From Pseudorhodobacter sp. (GTDB taxonomy: Bacteria > Pseudomonadota > Alphaproteobacteria > Rhodobacterales > Rhodobacteraceae), in NCBI GenBank assembly GCA_024641255.1, contig JAHEDL010000073.1, positions 1 to 15,407 of the forward strand: 15,407 nt of DNA, read 5' to 3'. The position numbers and the translations under genes were made by a program. The notes under the pieces were generated by a model. That model made no database searches. It was not told where the DNA came from and worked only from the letters and a program-made list of their open reading frames with translations. This document shows, one piece after another, positions 8,343 through 14,943 of this stretch; the stretch's first letter is position 1; each line of letters starts with the position of its first letter.

Positions 8343-8416
8343 CGATCGACCTTTCGTTCTTTAACTTCAGTTAGAATTGGGTATGCCTGACAACAAAATC
8401 AAGCACGTGGCGTGAA
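8343..8416 (-). promoter_or_regulatory. gor-hflK intergenic region, possible weak hflK promoter
   Basis: This AT-richer 74-bp gap follows gor. On the minus strand, CTTGATT (starting at 8403) and CATACC (8385-8380) are spaced about 11 nt apart. That loosely resembles heat-shock sigma-32 elements, which would suit hflKC, but the match is poor (the -10 is far from CCCCAT). No hairpin terminator for gor was seen. Confidence 0.22.
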
Positions 8417-9775
8417 TTAGACCACCCGAGTTGGCTTGCGCATGGTTACCAATTCTTCCGACATCGTCGGATGCACGGCAACAGTGCGGTCGAAATCTTC
8501 TTTGGTGGCACCCATCTTGATCGCAATTGCGGCTAGCTGGATCATCTCTCCAGCCTCTGGGCCAACGATGTGACAGCCCAAAACCTTGCGCGTTTCAACC
8601 GATACCACCAGTTTCATCAGCACCTTGTCCTGACGCCCGGCAAACAGCGTTTTCATCGGGCGGAAGGTGGCGGTGTAAATTTCGGTCTTGCCCAGCGCCG
8701 CAGCCGCCTCTTCGGAAAGCCCGACCGACCCCAATTCGGGTTGGGTGAACACCGCCGACGCCACCAATTCATGGTCGGCCTTGGTGGGCACGCCACGGAA
8801 CACCGTGTCGGCAAAGGCGTGGCCTTCGCGGATCGCCACTGGCGTCAGGTTGATCCGGTCGGTCACGTCGCCCACCGCGAAAATCGACGGAACCGAGGTT
8901 TGGCTCCAGTCATCCACCAGCACTTCGCCCTTGCTGCCCAGAGCGACGCCCAGATGATCCAGCCCAAGCCCCGCCACGTTCGGCACCCGTCCGGTGGCGT
9001 AAAGCACCAGATCAAACTCGCGCTCTGACCCGTCGGTGGCGATGGCACAGATGCCGCCCGCGCGCCGTTCCAGCCGTTCAACATCGGTGCCGCAATGAAT
9101 CGCCACGCCATGTGCCGCCATCGCATTGGCGACATGGCCGCGCGCTTCGTCATCAAAGCCGCGCAAGATCTGCGCGCCGCGATAGTATTGCGCAACATCA
9201 ACGCCCAAGCCATTCAGGATGCAGGCAAATTCGCTGGCAATATAACCGCCGCCCACCACCAGCGCACGCTTTGGCAGCGCATCAAGATGGAACATCTCGT
9301 TCGAGGTAACAGCCAGATCTGCCCCCGGAATCGCCGGCACAAACGGCCGCCCGCCGGTGGCGATCAAGATATGCTTGGCGGTAAATTCATCTCCATTGGC
9401 CAGCCGCACCCGATGCGGATCGACCACAACCGCGCGCATGTCATGCATGGTGACACCGGCGTTCTTCAGCGTGTTGCGATAGGCATTTTCCAACCGCGTC
9501 AGTTCGGCTTCCAGCGTGGTGCGGAACTTCGGCCAATCAAACCCTTCGGCCTTGACCTTCCAGCCATAGGCCGCTGCGTCTTCGATCTGGCCGGGGAACT
9601 CTGACGCGAACACCATCAGCTTTTTGGGTACGCAGCCGCGAATAACGCAGGTGCCGCCCATCCGGCTTTCTTCGGCCAGACCCACCTTTGCCCCGCCTTC
9701 GGCAGCCGCAATCCGCGCGGCGCGCACGCCACCAGAGCCACCGCCGATGACGAACAGATCATAGTCAAATGTCAC
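8417..9775 (-). CDS. gor: Glutathione-disulfide reductase
   Basis: A 452-aa cytosolic flavoenzyme that reduces GSSG to 2 GSH with NADPH. The N-terminal FAD motif is at residues 10-16 (IGGGSGG). The redox-active pair is Cys43/Cys48 in GGTCVIRGCVPKK. A second dinucleotide site, VVGGGYIASEFA, is followed by the Arg-containing YRGAQILRGF, consistent with NADPH rather than NADH. The FAD-binding ATGRVPN and FAVGDV are present, and the dimer-interface catalytic His435-Glu440 (HPTMSEE) closes the active site. The start is GTG at 9775, two bases after the rpiA stop, with GGAG 7 nt upstream inside the rpiA end, so its translation is coupled to rpiA. Pairing with rpiA fits shared dependence on pentose-phosphate NADPH. 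Confidence 0.96.
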   Translation of the reverse strand: MTFDYDLFVIGGGSGGVRAARIAAAEGGAKVGLAEESRMGGTCVIRGCVPKKLMVFASEFPGQIEDAAAYGWKVKAEGFDWPKFRTTLEAELTRLENAYRNTLKNAGVTMHDMRAVVVDPHRVRLANGDEFTAKHILIATGGRPFVPAIPGADLAVTSNEMFHLDALPKRALVVGGGYIASEFACILNGLGVDVAQYYRGAQILRGFDDEARGHVANAMAAHGVAIHCGTDVERLERRAGGICAIATDGSEREFDLVLYATGRVPNVAGLGLDHLGVALGSKGEVLVDDWSQTSVPSIFAVGDVTDRINLTPVAIREGHAFADTVFRGVPTKADHELVASAVFTQPELGSVGLSEEAAAALGKTEIYTATFRPMKTLFAGRQDKVLMKLVVSVETRKVLGCHIVGPEAGEMIQLAAIAIKMGATKEDFDRTVAVHPTMSEELVTMRKPTRVV

Positions 9776-9777
9776 GC

Positions 9778-10566
9778 TTATTCTCCAAGATCGGCGAAGA
9801 TATTGTCGGTCGGCGCAAATTCGATCTTGTCATCGGTTTCCGAGCCATTGTTGATATCGCGCACCGTCACCCGGCCATCGCCGTGGCCGATGATCACGAT
9901 GTCACAGATATCAATGAACAATCCGTTTTCAACCACGCCGGGGATCTGGTTCAGCACCAGCGCCAGCTGACGCGGGTTGCCGATGCGCTTCAGATGCAGA
10001 TCAAGGATGTAGTTCGACTCGTCGGTCACCAAAGGCCGATCACCGTTCATCCGCAGGCTGACATCGCGGTTCAGCACATCCATCGACACCAGCGTTTCTT
10101 CGACCAGCGCCTTGGTGGTCTGCCAGCCAAAGGGAATAACTTCGATCGGCAGCGGGAAGGCGCCAAGCTGCTGCACTTCTTTTGCCGCATCGGCGATCAC
10201 GATCATCTGATCGCTGGCGGTGGCCACGATCTTTTCTTGCAACAGCGCCGCACCGCCGCCTTTGATCAGCGCAAGGTTCTGGTCAAATTCGTCGGCCCCA
10301 TCAATGGTGACATCCAGCCATTTCGCTTCGTCCAGCGAGGTGACGGTAATCCCCACCTGCCGCGCCAGTTCCGCCGTGCGGGTCGAAGTAGGCACGCCCA
10401 CAATCTTCAAGCCTTCTTGCCGCACCCGTTCGCCCAAGCAACGCACCATCCATGCGGCGGTCGACCCGGTGCCAAGGCCCACTTTCATGCCGTTCTCAAT
10501 GAAATCCACCGCGCGTTTGGCGGCCACGAATTTGGCTTTATCAATCGGGGAAAGGTCTGCGGGCAT
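9778..10566 (-). CDS. rpiA: Ribose-5-phosphate isomerase A
   Basis: A 262-aa enzyme that interconverts ribose 5-phosphate and ribulose 5-phosphate in the non-oxidative pentose-phosphate pathway (and in the Calvin cycle where present). Signature motifs are GLGTGST (30-36), the phosphate-binding PTSTRTAELA, DGADEFD (89-95), KGGGAALLQEK (102-112, with Glu111 at the catalytic base position) and SDQMIVIADAAK. It is about 40 residues longer than E. coli RpiA, mostly at the C-terminus, which I believe is usual in alphaproteobacteria. The start is ATG 10566 with AGGAG at 10577-10573; an upstream frame to 10602 is not needed. It is the first gene of the minus-strand cluster and diverges from mntH. Confidence 0.95.
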   Translation of the reverse strand: MPADLSPIDKAKFVAAKRAVDFIENGMKVGLGTGSTAAWMVRCLGERVRQEGLKIVGVPTSTRTAELARQVGITVTSLDEAKWLDVTIDGADEFDQNLALIKGGGAALLQEKIVATASDQMIVIADAAKEVQQLGAFPLPIEVIPFGWQTTKALVEETLVSMDVLNRDVSLRMNGDRPLVTDESNYILDLHLKRIGNPRQLALVLNQIPGVVENGLFIDICDIVIIGHGDGRVTVRDINNGSETDDKIEFAPTDNIFADLGE

Positions 10567-10591
10567 TTGGCTCTCCTGTCGCTGCGCCGTC

Positions 10592-10620
10592 CTTATAGGC
10601 AAAGCGGCGCGGCGGGGCGA
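10592..10620 (-). promoter_or_regulatory. Candidate rpiA promoter
   Basis: On the minus strand a good -10 hexamer, TATAAG (10597-10592, 5 of 6 matches), lies about 15 nt before the Shine-Dalgarno AGGAG (10577-10573), giving a leader of roughly 20 nt. The -35 is weak (TCGCCC, 17 nt further upstream). The -10 is the main support. Confidence 0.4.
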
Positions 10621-10641
10621 GGGGGGAATCGCAAACCGCGC

Positions 10642-10669
10642 TTGACAGATGGCGGTGCCGTTCTAAATT
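10642..10669 (+). promoter_or_regulatory. mntH promoter (-35 TTGACA, -10 TAAATT)
   Basis: A consensus -35 TTGACA (10642-10647) and a -10 TAAATT (10664-10669, 4 of 6 matches) are separated by 16 nt. The start point is predicted near 10676, giving a leader of about 24 nt before ATG 10700. The downstream end overlaps the palindromic operator. Confidence 0.6.
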
Positions 10670-10683
10670 GAGAATAATTCGCA
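10669..10683 (+). promoter_or_regulatory. Fur/Mur-like operator for mntH
   Basis: TGAGAATAATTCGCA is a 7-1-7 palindrome with 6 of 7 pairs matching. This is the form of a Fur-family box, which in alphaproteobacteria is often recognised by Mur, the manganese-responsive Fur homologue. It spans the end of the -10 hexamer and the predicted transcription start, so a bound repressor would block transcription of the manganese transporter when manganese is plentiful. The regulator's identity is inferred from the target gene. Confidence 0.6.
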
Positions 10684-10699
10684 TTAACAGAAAGCCCAG

Positions 10700-12028
10700 A
10701 TGTCCAGTCTTTTTAATCTGAACGCCGATTGGAAAACCGACCGCGGCGAAGCCGCCTTGGCCGAGGTGCATCGCTCTATCGCCCTACCCAAAGGCACATG
10801 GCGTCGGTTCGCCGCCTTTCTGGGGCCGGGCTATATGGTTGCGGTCGGCTATATGGATCCGGGCAACTGGGCGACCAGCCTCGCCGGTGGGTCGAAATTT
10901 GGCTATGCGCTGCTGGTGGTGGCCTTGGTGTCCAACCTGATGGCCATCGTGCTGCAATCACTGTGTGCGCGCCTTGCCATCGCATCGGGGCGCGATCTGG
11001 CACAGGCCTGCCGCGATGCTTTCCCGAAACTGGTGACGATCCCGCTGTGGCTGGCGGCTGAAATTGCCATCATCGCCACCGACATTGCCGAAGTGATCGG
11101 CACCGCGATTGGCCTGAACCTGCTGTTCGGCATCCCGCTGGAATTGGGGGTGTTGATCACCGCATTGGATGTATTCCTGATTTTGTGGCTGCAAAAGAAG
11201 GGCTTCCGCTGGCTGGAAGCCTTCATAATCACCCTGCTGGGGGTGATTGCGCTGTGCTTTGGCGTTCAGATCGTGCTGGCCGATCCCGATTGGGGCGGCG
11301 TGGTGCGCGGCTTTGCCCCCACGGTGGATATTCTGCGAAACCCCGAAATGCTGTATCTGGCGCTTGGCATCCTTGGGGCCACGGTGATGCCGCATAACCT
11401 CTATTTGCATTCGGCCATCGTGCAGACCCGCGCTTATGGCGAGACCATCGAAGAAAAGCGCGAGGCGTTGAAATTCGCCACCATCGACAGCACCGTCGCC
11501 TTGATGTTTGCCCTACTGATCAACGCCTCGATCCTGATCCTTGCCGCCGCGTCGTTTCATGCCACCGGACAAACGGCGGTGGCAGAATTGGGGGATGCGC
11601 ATCAATTGCTTGGGCCGCTGCTGGGGTCTGGCATTGCGCCGTCGCTGTTTGCCATTGCTCTGTTGGCCTGTGGGCTGAATTCGACCGTTACCGCCACCCT
11701 TGCCGGGCAGGCCGTGATGGAAGGTTTCTTGCAGATCCGCCTGCCGCCATGGTTGCGCCGTTTGGCAACCCGCGCACTGGCGATTGTGCCGGCTGCAGGG
11801 GTGACACTGTATTACGGCTCTGCCGGCACCGGAAAACTGTTGATCCTGACGCAGGTGGTGCTGTCGCTGCAACTGTCGTTTGCGGTGGTGCCGCTGGTGA
11901 TGTTTACCGCCGACCGCGCCAAGATGGGCGCATTGGCGGCCCCGCGCTGGCTGGTTGCGCTGGCGATCTTGATTGCAGTGGTGATCATTGCGCTAAACGC
12001 AAAACTGCTGTTGGATTTCATCGGCTAA
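10700..12028 (+). CDS. mntH: NRAMP family divalent metal transporter (MntH-type)
   Basis: A 442-aa inner-membrane transporter that imports Mn2+ (also Fe2+ and other divalent ions) with protons. The metal-binding motif of helix 1, DPGNW, is at 53-57, and that of helix 6, MPHNLYLHS, starts at residue 230. Both carry the Asp, Asn and Met residues expected for transition metals. The protein has about eleven hydrophobic segments and normal length for bacterial MntH. ATG 10700 has only a weak Shine-Dalgarno sequence (AGAAAG, 5 nt away). A consensus promoter overlapped by a Fur/Mur-like palindrome lies immediately upstream and suggests metal repression. A possible hairpin (12040-12072) separates it from the next gene. 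Confidence 0.94.
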   Translation: MSSLFNLNADWKTDRGEAALAEVHRSIALPKGTWRRFAAFLGPGYMVAVGYMDPGNWATSLAGGSKFGYALLVVALVSNLMAIVLQSLCARLAIASGRDLAQACRDAFPKLVTIPLWLAAEIAIIATDIAEVIGTAIGLNLLFGIPLELGVLITALDVFLILWLQKKGFRWLEAFIITLLGVIALCFGVQIVLADPDWGGVVRGFAPTVDILRNPEMLYLALGILGATVMPHNLYLHSAIVQTRAYGETIEEKREALKFATIDSTVALMFALLINASILILAAASFHATGQTAVAELGDAHQLLGPLLGSGIAPSLFAIALLACGLNSTVTATLAGQAVMEGFLQIRLPPWLRRLATRALAIVPAAGVTLYYGSAGTGKLLILTQVVLSLQLSFAVVPLVMFTADRAKMGALAAPRWLVALAILIAVVIIALNAKLLLDFIG

Positions 12029-12039
12029 AGCCCGAAACT

Positions 12040-12072
12040 GTTTGGGCGGTGGCCGATGCCGCCGCCCCAAAC
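12040..12072 (+). terminator. Imperfect hairpin after mntH
   Basis: GTTTGGGCGGTGG (12040-12052) can pair with CCGCCGCCCCAAAC (12059-12072), with one bulged base and one G-T pair, around a short loop. No T-tract follows, so it may be only a weak terminator or an mRNA-processing hairpin between mntH and the DUF2267 gene. Confidence 0.4.
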
Positions 12073-12087
12073 CGCCACAGGCCCGCC

Positions 12088-12540
12088 ATGCCGATGCCCT
12101 ACACCTACCGCCATGCCAGCGCCGAATTTCGCGCCTTTCTGGCCGACGCGCGGGCGGCCCTTAACCTTGATAGCGACAACGCCACCTACACCGCGACCGA
12201 AGCCGTGCTGCATTGCTTTCGCGCCCGTCTGACCCTGCCGCAAGCCCTTGGTTTTGCCGATATTCTGCCCGCCGTGCTGCGCGCGATCTTTGTGGCCAGC
12301 TGGCACCCTATGCCGCCGCGACCTTGGGGCACACGCGCTGACCAGATTGCCGAATGCAAAGCCCTGCGCCCGCATCACAATCTAACGCCCGACACCTGCA
12401 TCGACGCCGTGGCCGAGGCGCTTTACGCCCAGATCCTGACAACCCGCCTTGCCCCGGTTCTGGCCGCTATGGGACCGCAGGCCGAAGCCTTCTGGTATGT
12501 GCCCCCCAACCGGCGCCGCGCTGTCAGCTTCCCGGCCTGA
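12088..12540 (+). CDS. DUF2267 domain-containing protein
   Basis: A 150-aa soluble protein recognised as DUF2267 from the pattern TATEAVLHCFRARLTLPQALGFADILPAVLRAIFV followed by W-x-P (residues about 35-75). The family is a bundle of helices of unknown function, sometimes found with stress proteins. The C-terminal half (DTCIDAVAEALYAQI onward) looks like a partial second helical unit. There are no membrane segments and no signal peptide. ATG 12088 is used, with ATG 12094 as an alternative; the ribosome-binding site is poor (ACAGG). The same frame is open back into mntH but only as an overlap. It lies 59 bp after mntH, possibly in the same transcript. No function can be assigned. Confidence 0.82.
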   Translation: MPMPYTYRHASAEFRAFLADARAALNLDSDNATYTATEAVLHCFRARLTLPQALGFADILPAVLRAIFVASWHPMPPRPWGTRADQIAECKALRPHHNLTPDTCIDAVAEALYAQILTTRLAPVLAAMGPQAEAFWYVPPNRRRAVSFPA

Positions 12541-12639
12541 AACCGGCATCCACGCCGTCCCTGCACAAAAAGTGTCGGTTTTCGCATGGTCCCTGCGCCG
12601 CCATGCGCCATACTGACGCCTGCGAACAGGAGGGCCAGA
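12541..12639 (+). other. Intergenic region with two inverted repeats before the GST gene
   Basis: AAACCG close to the DUF2267 stop can pair with CGGTTT near 12576-12581 over a long loop, and the latter is followed by T residues. CGCATGG (12583-12589) and CCATGCG (12601-12607) form a perfect 7-bp stem with an 11-nt loop. Either could end the upstream transcript. A CATACT (12609-12614) could be a -10 element, but it has no good -35. The Shine-Dalgarno AGGAGGG for the GST gene is at 12628-12634. Confidence 0.35.
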
Positions 12640-13299
12640 ATGTATCTGCTGCACTATTCCCCCGACTCGGCCTCTTTGGCCGTGCGGATCTTGCTTGCCG
12701 AACTTGGCGTGCCGCATCGCGCCCGCCAGATCGACCGCGAGGCAGGCGAGCTTGCCTCGCCCGCATATCGCCGCCTGCATCCTTTGGGCAAAATTCCGGC
12801 CATCGAAACCCCGGACGGCCCGATGTTCGAAACCGCCGCGATCCTGCTCTATCTGGCAGACCGCCACGGCCAACTTGCGCCTGCGCCCATGTCGCCCGAC
12901 CGCGCGGCGTTTTTGAAATGGCTGTTTTTCACCTCGACCAACATCCACCCCACCCTGCTGCAAATCTTCTACCCGGACCGCACCGCGGGCGCGGGCTGCG
13001 CTGATGCGGTTGCGGCCCATGCCCACGCCCATATGCAAACCCTGCTGACCGCTCTGAATGATATGGTCGCCGCCGAAGCCCCATCTTGGCTGTCGCCGCA
13101 AGCGCCCAGCCTGATGGGCATCTATGTGGCGATGCTGCTGCGCTGGCTTGGCTCTATTCCCGCAGGCCAACCGGGGCATTTTCCGGCGCAAGACTTCCCC
13201 GCGCTGCTGCCAATTCTGGCGGCACTGGAAACCCGCCCCGCGGTTCAGGCCGTTGCCGCCGACGAAGGCCTTGGCCCTCACCCTTTCACCAAACCCTGA
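12640..13299 (+). CDS. Glutathione S-transferase family protein
   Basis: A 219-aa protein with the GST fold. The thioredoxin-like N-terminal domain (1-79) contains Ser10/Ser12 near the usual catalytic position, the cis-proline Pro53 in GKIPAIETPDG, and Glu64-Thr65 (FETAAILLYLADRH), which binds the gamma-glutamyl part of glutathione. The C-terminal helical domain (about 88-210) has FLKWLFFTSTNIHPTLLQ. It would conjugate glutathione to electrophiles or reduce peroxides; the subclass and substrate are not clear. The start is ATG 12640, with AGGAGGG 5 nt upstream. It lies 11 bp ahead of the serine dehydratase gene, so the two are probably cotranscribed. The biochemical link between them is not obvious. 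Confidence 0.92.
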   Translation: MYLLHYSPDSASLAVRILLAELGVPHRARQIDREAGELASPAYRRLHPLGKIPAIETPDGPMFETAAILLYLADRHGQLAPAPMSPDRAAFLKWLFFTSTNIHPTLLQIFYPDRTAGAGCADAVAAHAHAHMQTLLTALNDMVAAEAPSWLSPQAPSLMGIYVAMLLRWLGSIPAGQPGHFPAQDFPALLPILAALETRPAVQAVAADEGLGPHPFTKP

Positions 13300-13310
13300 T
13301 CGGACCCACG

Positions 13311-14690
13311 ATGTTCCTCTCTGTCTTCGACATGTTCAAAGTGGGCGTCGGCCCGTCATCCTCGCACACCATGGGGCCGATGGTCGCCGCGGCCCGCTTT
13401 CTGGATCTGATGCGCGCCTCGCCCTTCCACTTTGCCGGGCTGAAAGGCTCGCTGCACGGCTCGCTGGCCTTCACCGGCGTCGGCCATGCCACCGACCGCG
13501 CCACCATCCTTGGTCTGGCAGGCTTTCACCCTGCCACCTATGACGCGGCCAAGGCCGAAGCCACGCTGGCGCAAATCGGCGAAACCCACACCATCCACGC
13601 CGAAGGTCTGCCGCCGCTGCATTTCGACCCGAAGCAAGATCTGACCTTCGATTACGGCCCCTCGCTGCCCGGTCACGCCAATGGCATGATCTTGAAAGCC
13701 ACCGACGGCCAAGGCGACGTGATCTTGCAAGAAACCTACTATTCGATCGGCGGCGGCTTTGTGCTGACGGCGGCCGAACATGCCGAAGCGGGCGGCACAA
13801 AATCGAAAGCCAAGGCCGATGTGCCCTACCCGTTCGAAACCGCGGCCGAAATGCTGGAAATGGCAAAGGCGTCAGGCCAAAGCATCGCACAGATGAAACT
13901 GGCCAACGAATTGAAATTCCGCAGCAAAGCCGAAATCGACAAAGGCATCGCGCGGTTGTGGGAGGTGATGAACAACTGCATCTCGCGCGGGATGGAAGGC
14001 GAAGGCATCTTGCCGGGCGGGCTGAAAGTGCGCCGCCGCGCCAAAGGCATCCACGACGCGCTGATGGCCGAACGTGGCCTGAACATGACGCCGCCGCACA
14101 CCATCAACGACTGGATGAGCCTTTATGCCATGGCGGTGAACGAAGAAAACGCCGCTGGCGGCCAAGTCGTCACCGCCCCCACCAACGGCGCGGCGGGGGT
14201 TCTGCCCGCTGTGCTGCGCTACTACCTTGACCATGTGCCGGGCGCCTCTACCTCGAAAATCGCCGATTTCTTGCTGACCGCTTCGGCCATCGGGGGCCTG
14301 TGCAAACACAATGCCTCAATCTCTGGCGCCGAATGCGGCTGTCAGGCCGAAGTCGGCTCTGCCGCTGCAATGTCCGCCGCGGCCCTCTGCGCCGTGATGG
14401 GCGGCACAGTGATGCAAGTTGAAAACGCGGCCGAAATCGCGCTGGAACATCACCTTGGAATGACCTGCGATCCGGTCAAAGGTCTGGTGCAAGTACCCTG
14501 CATCGAACGCAACGGCCTTGGCGCAATCAAAGCGGTCTCGGCCGCCAGCCTCGCCCTGCGCGGCGATGGCGAGCATCTGGTCAGCCTGGATGTCTGCATC
14601 GAAACCATGCGCCAAACCGGCCATGACATGCACGAGAAGTATAAGGAAACCTCGCTTGGTGGCCTTGCGGTAAACGTGCCGAACTGCTGA
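13311..14690 (+). CDS. sdaA: L-serine ammonia-lyase (single-chain iron-sulfur L-serine dehydratase)
   Basis: A 459-aa enzyme that deaminates L-serine to pyruvate and ammonia using a [4Fe-4S] cluster. The N-terminal beta domain begins [24 protein letters not shown] (allosteric serine site region). The alpha domain carries the cluster cysteines Cys344 (ECGCQAEVG), Cys386 (GMTCDPV) and Cys397 (VPCIERN). Their spacing of 42 and 11 residues matches the Legionella enzyme as I recall it. The fused single-chain length is normal for this type. ATG 13311 is chosen because the family starts with MFxSVFDxFKxGxGPSSSHT; an open frame upstream to 13086 is overlap with GST. The Shine-Dalgarno sequence is weak, so translation may be coupled to the GST gene 11 bp before it. 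A long inverted repeat starts 31 bp after the stop. Confidence 0.96.
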   Translation: MFLSVFDMFKVGVGPSSSHTMGPMVAAARFLDLMRASPFHFAGLKGSLHGSLAFTGVGHATDRATILGLAGFHPATYDAAKAEATLAQIGETHTIHAEGLPPLHFDPKQDLTFDYGPSLPGHANGMILKATDGQGDVILQETYYSIGGGFVLTAAEHAEAGGTKSKAKADVPYPFETAAEMLEMAKASGQSIAQMKLANELKFRSKAEIDKGIARLWEVMNNCISRGMEGEGILPGGLKVRRRAKGIHDALMAERGLNMTPPHTINDWMSLYAMAVNEENAAGGQVVTAPTNGAAGVLPAVLRYYLDHVPGASTSKIADFLLTASAIGGLCKHNASISGAECGCQAEVGSAAAMSAAALCAVMGGTVMQVENAAEIALEHHLGMTCDPVKGLVQVPCIERNGLGAIKAVSAASLALRGDGEHLVSLDVCIETMRQTGHDMHEKYKETSLGGLAVNVPNC

Positions 14691-14720
14691 CCAGACCTGC
14701 GCTGGGTCGACAGGTTGAAT

Positions 14721-14791
14721 GCCTCCGGCGGGGATATTTACACCAAGATGAAGATCACTTTCACTTTGGCCCAAATATCCCCGCCGGAGGC
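14721..14791. repeat. 71-bp REP-like inverted repeat, probable sdaA terminator
   Basis: Two perfect 19-bp arms, GCCTCCGGCGGGGATATTT (14721-14739) and its complement (14773-14791), enclose a centre that folds further: CCAA-N2-TGAA (14743-14752) against TTCA-N2-TTGG (14760-14769). Each half is therefore one copy of a unit of about 32 bp in opposite orientation. It begins 31 bp after sdaA and lacks a T-tract. It is likely a family-specific interspersed repeat that also halts transcription or protects the 3' end of the sdaA mRNA. Confidence 0.8.
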
Positions 14792-14839
14792 TCCACCGCC
14801 ACCACCCGCGCTGCGGTTTCAGAACCATGCCGCGACAGC

Positions 14840-14874
14840 GCGGTCTTGGCCGCCTCGATGGCGGCAAAGACCGC
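14840..14874 (+). promoter_or_regulatory. Leader hairpin 1 upstream of DMT transporter
   Basis: GCGGTCTT (14840-14847) pairs with AAGACCGC (14867-14874). After one G/A mismatch, GCCGCC (14849-14854) pairs with GGCGGC (14860-14865) around the 5-nt loop TCGAT. Fourteen base pairs with a single mismatch in 35 nt is unusually strong for a spacer. It lies 70 nt before the transporter start codon and is followed after 5 nt by a second stem. Confidence 0.5.
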
Positions 14875-14879
14875 CCCCG

Positions 14880-14932
14880 CCTTGCGACACCGATCCGTCG
14901 CATTCAGAACGGACGCAGGCCGCGTCGCAAGG
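14880..14932 (+). promoter_or_regulatory. Leader hairpin 2, would sequester the transporter's ribosome-binding site
   Basis: CCTTGCGAC (14880-14888) pairs perfectly with GTCGCAAGG (14924-14932). Inside it TCCGT (14894-14898) pairs with ACGGA (14909-14913). The AAGG at 14929-14932 is the only Shine-Dalgarno-like sequence before ATG 14944 (11 nt), and in this fold it is paired with CCTT. This layout fits a translational switch, but no known riboswitch class was recognised. Confidence 0.4.
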
Positions 14933-14943
14933 TAGCCAAGCCC

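Noticed and set aside
7299..8390. Open plus-strand frame of 363 codons antisense to hflK
   Set aside because: Antisense shadow of HflK. The product is Arg/His/Phe-rich without domain features, and no ribosome-binding site stands out.
9769..10671. Open plus-strand frame of 300 codons antisense to rpiA
   Set aside because: RpiA on the minus strand is unmistakable; the opposite frame shows no family motif.
12382..13281. Open minus-strand frame of 299 codons antisense to the DUF2267 and GST genes
   Set aside because: It spans two real genes on the other strand and has antisense-type composition.
13086..13310. N-terminal extension of the serine dehydratase by 75 codons
   Set aside because: It overlaps the end of the GST gene, and the family starts at [10 protein letters not shown]; the extension is an open frame only.
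14840..14932. Integron attC site or tRNA-like element
   Set aside because: It lacks the attC core sites (RYYYAAC/GTTRRRY) and the cloverleaf lengths or CCA-end pattern of a tRNA.
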